Made by a program: the position numbers and the translations under genes. The notes beneath the pieces are model-generated. The model did not search any database. It was not told the origin of the DNA and saw only the letters and a list, made by a program, of their open reading frames with translations. This document shows positions 5,950 to 6,292 of a DNA stretch of 6,292 nt, in pieces. How positions within the stretch are numbered: position 1 is the stretch's first letter; the number at the start of each line of letters is the position of its first letter. Source of the stretch: Deltaproteobacteria bacterium (lineage in GTDB: Bacteria; Desulfobacterota; Desulfuromonadia; Geobacterales; Pseudopelobacteraceae); assembly GCA_016219145.1 (NCBI GenBank), contig JACRCG010000223.1:1-6292 (forward strand), in the 5' to 3' direction.

Positions 5950-6292
5950 TCACATACAATGAACCCCGTTACGCCCTTCGGACTTGACACGGTAGAGGGC
6001 CTGGTCGGCCCGTTTGAGAATGCTTTCGGCCGTGTCATCGGCAACCGACTCGGCGATTCCGATGGAAAGCGTGACATCAATCCTTTTGCCGTCCAGAAGC
6101 AGGCGGCTCTCCTGCTGGGCTTTGCACAGCTTGCGCGCTACCTCGACGGCGGTGCCGGCATTGCTCTTGTAGAGCAGGATGGCAAATTCATCCCCGCCGA
6201 ATCTGGCGACAAAATCGCTCTCCCGCAGTGCCGAGCGAAGATTGAAGGCCACACCCTTGATGACGCGGTCACCAGCCGGATGCCCGAACTGA
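5950..6292 (-). CDS. C-terminal part of a GGDEF diguanylate cyclase (5' end outside window)
   Basis: The frame is open to the right edge, so 113 codons of the C-terminus are visible and the sensory N-terminus is missing. A GTG at 6250-6252 is only an internal valine, because upstream codons (QFGHPAGDRVIKG) are clearly still GGDEF domain. The active-site loop GGDEF is intact at 6184-6198. An RxxD inhibitory site (RESD) ends exactly five residues before it, the arrangement that binds cyclic-di-GMP for product inhibition in PleD. The aspartate of GHPAGD (codon 6268-6270) lies 24 residues before the first glycine of GGDEF, matching the guanine-contacting Asp344 of PleD. The domain closes with TLSIGIAES and ADQALYRVKSEGRN and stops at TGA 5950-5952. 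An active c-di-GMP synthase is therefore predicted. The signal it responds to cannot be seen. Confidence 0.95.
   Translation of the reverse strand, partial: QFGHPAGDRVIKGVAFNLRSALRESDFVARFGGDEFAILLYKSNAGTAVEVARKLCKAQQESRLLLDGKRIDVTLSIGIAESVADDTAESILKRADQALYRVKSEGRNGVHCM

Noticed and set aside
6184..6292. Hypr-type (cyclic GMP-AMP) GGDEF
   Set aside because: The selectivity position is aspartate rather than serine.

Overview
The window looks like a stretch of bacterial chromosome from a Gram-negative organism. About 55% of bases are G or C in a sampled piece of the main gene block. The mix of a diguanylate cyclase, a metallo-beta-lactamase-fold phosphodiesterase-like protein, an MlaE-type lipid permease, an exported beta-sandwich protein and ComEC suggests a Desulfuromonadales/Geobacteraceae-like member of the Deltaproteobacteria. 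That placement is inferred from gene style and was not tested by any search.

Layout, left to right. Bases 1-200 hold the 3' end of an AT-rich gene on the + strand (34% GC over the first 180 bases), probably the C-terminus of a membrane-bound glycosyltransferase-like protein. It points towards the rest of the window, and a short gap (201-258) separates the two convergent units. All other genes lie on the minus strand. Read in the direction of transcription from the right edge they are: the C-terminal 113 residues of a GGDEF protein (5950-6292); a 210-base intergenic region with a plausible promoter and several short repeats; an MBL-fold hydrolase related to class II cyclic-nucleotide phosphodiesterases (5739-4981); an MlaE-family ABC permease (4964-4182); a 95-residue acidic protein with a cysteine cluster (4162-3875); a 384-residue exported protein built from two copies of one module (3832-2678); and full-length ComEC (2667-259).

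The last five genes are separated by only 16, 19, 42 and 10 bases, so they are probably one transcript driven from the 5740-5949 region. Three of the five concern the envelope: lipid transport, an exported beta-sandwich protein, and DNA translocation across the inner membrane. The permease has no ATPase or MCE-domain partner here, so those would have to be encoded elsewhere. The GGDEF protein ends well before this operon and may be a separate unit; its visible motifs predict an active, product-inhibited cyclic-di-GMP synthase.

No RNA gene, mobile element, CRISPR array or phage gene was seen. The most unusual points are the internally duplicated exported protein, the small cysteine/acidic protein, the permease without visible partners, and the compositional break at the left edge.
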